Shown here one piece after another: positions 62,865 through 64,000 of a stretch of DNA of 64,000 bases. A model generated the notes under the pieces. It was not told the DNA's origin, searched no databases, and saw nothing but the letters and a program-made list of their open reading frames with translations. This DNA comes from PGYR01 sp034670025 (GTDB taxonomy: Bacteria > Bacteroidota > Ignavibacteria > Kapaibacteriales > UBA2268). The stretch is taken from assembly GCA_034670025.1 (NCBI GenBank), contig JAXMOE010000002.1, forward strand, positions 550,546 through 614,545, read 5' to 3'. Within the stretch, counting starts at the first letter, position 1. Every line of letters begins with the position of its first letter. A program made the position numbers and the translations under genes.

Positions 62865-63509
62865 ATGAAGTGGTTTATACTAGTATTATTACTTTCAGTT
62901 AATAACCAAAATTTATTTAGTCAAGACTGTGGAACATTTCATTTATTTAATTTTCAAAACACGATTGTTTATGATTGGATATGGGATGAACCTAAGAACG
63001 GTTTTTATTTTGATATGATTTATGATGATCTTACAGCTGAAAATACTGGATATATTAGCTTTGCACTTGTAGATCAAAATGGAGATACGGTAACAAATAC
63101 AGAATACTACAGATGGAGTTATTTCTTCCCCTTTAAAGCTGGTGACACAACTAGGTATACTATGGTTCTTGATGACAATCTTTCTAAATTACCTAATAAT
63201 TTTATCGGTTTTTTGGTTACTAATAATCCTGAATGTTCTATCCCAGTCAATACCGCAACTACAAAAATTGTCGAAAGTCTAGATGAATCTCAATTAGAAA
63301 TATTTCCAAATCCAAGTGATGAATATTTGAATATAACAAGTAATAAGTCAATTATGAGAATCGAAATATTTGATATCAATGGCATAAAGCGATTATCTGT
63401 TGATTATCCAAAAAGTGTCGATATAAGGAATTTAACAAGCGGGGTGTATATACTCAATCTAACATTTTTTGACAAAAGCCAAAAGTTTACAAAATTTCTT
63501 AAAAGATAA
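62865..63509 (+). CDS. Small secreted T9SS cargo protein, 214 aa
   Basis: A signal peptide (MKWFILVLLLSVNNQNLFSQ) leads to a beta-rich domain of about 115 residues (FYFDMIYDDLTAENTGYISFAL, RYTMVLDDNLSKLPNNFIGFLV), with a Cys at 22 and another at 124 that could form a disulfide. The C-terminal ~75 residues (LEIFPNPSDEYLNITS...LTSGVYILNLTFFDKSQKFTKFLKR) are a T9SS type A sorting domain. No enzyme motif is seen. Upstream 62597-62864 is AT-rich and includes two TATTTTTG sequences of uncertain meaning. Confidence 0.85.
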   Translation: MKWFILVLLLSVNNQNLFSQDCGTFHLFNFQNTIVYDWIWDEPKNGFYFDMIYDDLTAENTGYISFALVDQNGDTVTNTEYYRWSYFFPFKAGDTTRYTMVLDDNLSKLPNNFIGFLVTNNPECSIPVNTATTKIVESLDESQLEIFPNPSDEYLNITSNKSIMRIEIFDINGIKRLSVDYPKSVDIRNLTSGVYILNLTFFDKSQKFTKFLKR

Positions 63510-63808
63510 TTATTGCTAAAGAACTCGAAGTATTTATCATCTTACTAGTATTATATTATTTTATTAAATCAAATAAACTAGATTTTTTAGAACAATTGTA
63601 TCTACTTAATCTTTGAACATTTATATTAAATCGTAGTACATTGCTTTCTAATACTTAAGTTTCAAACTCACTAAACATTGATTACATTGTTTCTTACTCC
63701 TTAACTTGCATTAATTTATATTTTTGCTCTTTTGACTTTACCTTTTCTTAAATATTACTTCTTTGTACAGAATTTAGTTTACAGTCTTCACATATAATAT
63801 GATAGAAT
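63510..63808. other. AT-rich gap without visible gene
   Basis: These ~300 bp between the T9SS protein and the terminator at 63809 have stops in all frames and no repeat I can match elsewhere in the window. Confidence 0.5.
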
Positions 63809-63850
63809 AAAAAAATGACGGTAAATTAATAATAAAGCTAATCTACCGCC
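63809..63850 (-). terminator. Terminator of the right-edge minus-strand gene
   Basis: On the minus strand GGCGGTAGATTA and TAATTTACCGTC form a stem with one mismatch and a short AT-rich loop, followed by ATTTTTTT at 63816-63809. It starts eight bases after the stop at 63858. Confidence 0.85.
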
Positions 63851-63857
63851 AAATTAT

Positions 63858-64000
63858 TTAATGACTTTTATCTATCAATGCCTTCCTTCGCTCCATCATT
63901 TCATTATATCTATCTAATTCTTTCTGATATTCTGCATCAAAGACAGCTTTGCCTATTTGACTAGTGATAAAATTGACAATAAGCACCATATCCTTGGGTT
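63858..64000 (-). CDS. C-terminal fragment of an unidentified protein
   Basis: The last 47 codons of a gene entering from the right read PKDMVLIVNFITSQIGKAVF, then an acidic/basic helix DAEYQKELDRYNEMMERRKA and the end LIDKSH. The terminal segment looks like an amphipathic coiled-coil helix. The fragment is too short to identify. The terminator right behind it supports a real gene end. Confidence 0.55.
   Translation of the reverse strand, partial: PKDMVLIVNFITSQIGKAVFDAEYQKELDRYNEMMERRKALIDKSH

Noticed and set aside
1..64000. tRNA or rRNA genes
   Set aside because: I found no cloverleaf with a GTTCRANNC-type T-arm or rRNA-like segment in the intergenic regions; a tRNAscan run would settle this.

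Overview
This 64 kb window comes from an AT-rich member of the Bacteroidota/Chlorobiota (FCB) group. Several secreted proteins end in a type IX secretion system (T9SS) C-terminal sorting domain. Several promoters carry the Bacteroidota -7 box TAnnTTTG, one of them with TTTG 19 bp upstream. The sdhCAB operon has a single cytochrome b subunit. Two features are atypical for classical Bacteroidia: visible Shine-Dalgarno sequences before many genes, and a short IspG (378 aa). A deeper FCB lineage such as Kapabacteria or Ignavibacteria is therefore plausible, but this is inference.

Layout. 1-302 is the start of nuoL on the minus strand. 517-8824 holds three paralogous secreted IgGFc-binding-like proteins (the first broken) around a di-haem cytochrome c peroxidase. 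8888-17159 is mixed housekeeping: a lipoprotein, clpS, a Ste24-type protease, two metallo-beta-lactamase-fold proteins (one a clear subclass B1 enzyme), a GT2 glycosyltransferase, DedA and a TRIC-type channel. 17271-22469 carries an ABC1 kinase and sdhCAB. 22687-32671 carries an NSS transporter with a 41-aa partner, an RluB-like pseudouridine synthase, a BatA protein, a TPR lipoprotein and an NtrB/NtrC-type sigma-54 two-component system. 32917-34801 is a decayed AbiE-like toxin-antitoxin locus. 35011-39453 is ispG, rhomboid, pgk and gap.

39700-42400 is an orphan Rhs toxin tip with an HExxH motif and a frameshifted immunity-like gene, bounded by duplicated Rhs-core and flanking repeats. 42811-48860 encodes large T9SS cargo proteins, one split by a seven-A run. 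48998-50895 is a umuDC-type mutagenesis operon under a textbook Bacteroidota promoter.

51111-61700 is a defence island and the most interesting part. It has a type IIG restriction-modification enzyme and then, all on the minus strand, an OLD-family nuclease, a complete retron, a serine hydrolase and a TfoX-like protein. The retron comprises a nucleoside deoxyribosyltransferase-like effector, an msr-msd RNA with perfect 13-bp a1/a2 repeats, and a reverse transcriptase with NAxxH and YADD. The last three transcription units each begin with a copy of the same ~190-bp element, which carries a TAnnTTTG box and a palindrome. The genes are separated by imperfect hairpin sites sharing YAACGGYT. Three units have complementary short sequences at their two ends, which is the logic of integron gene cassettes, although no integrase is visible here. 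62039-63509 holds an isochorismatase-like hydrolase and a small T9SS cargo protein. The window ends in the C-terminus of an unidentified minus-strand gene.
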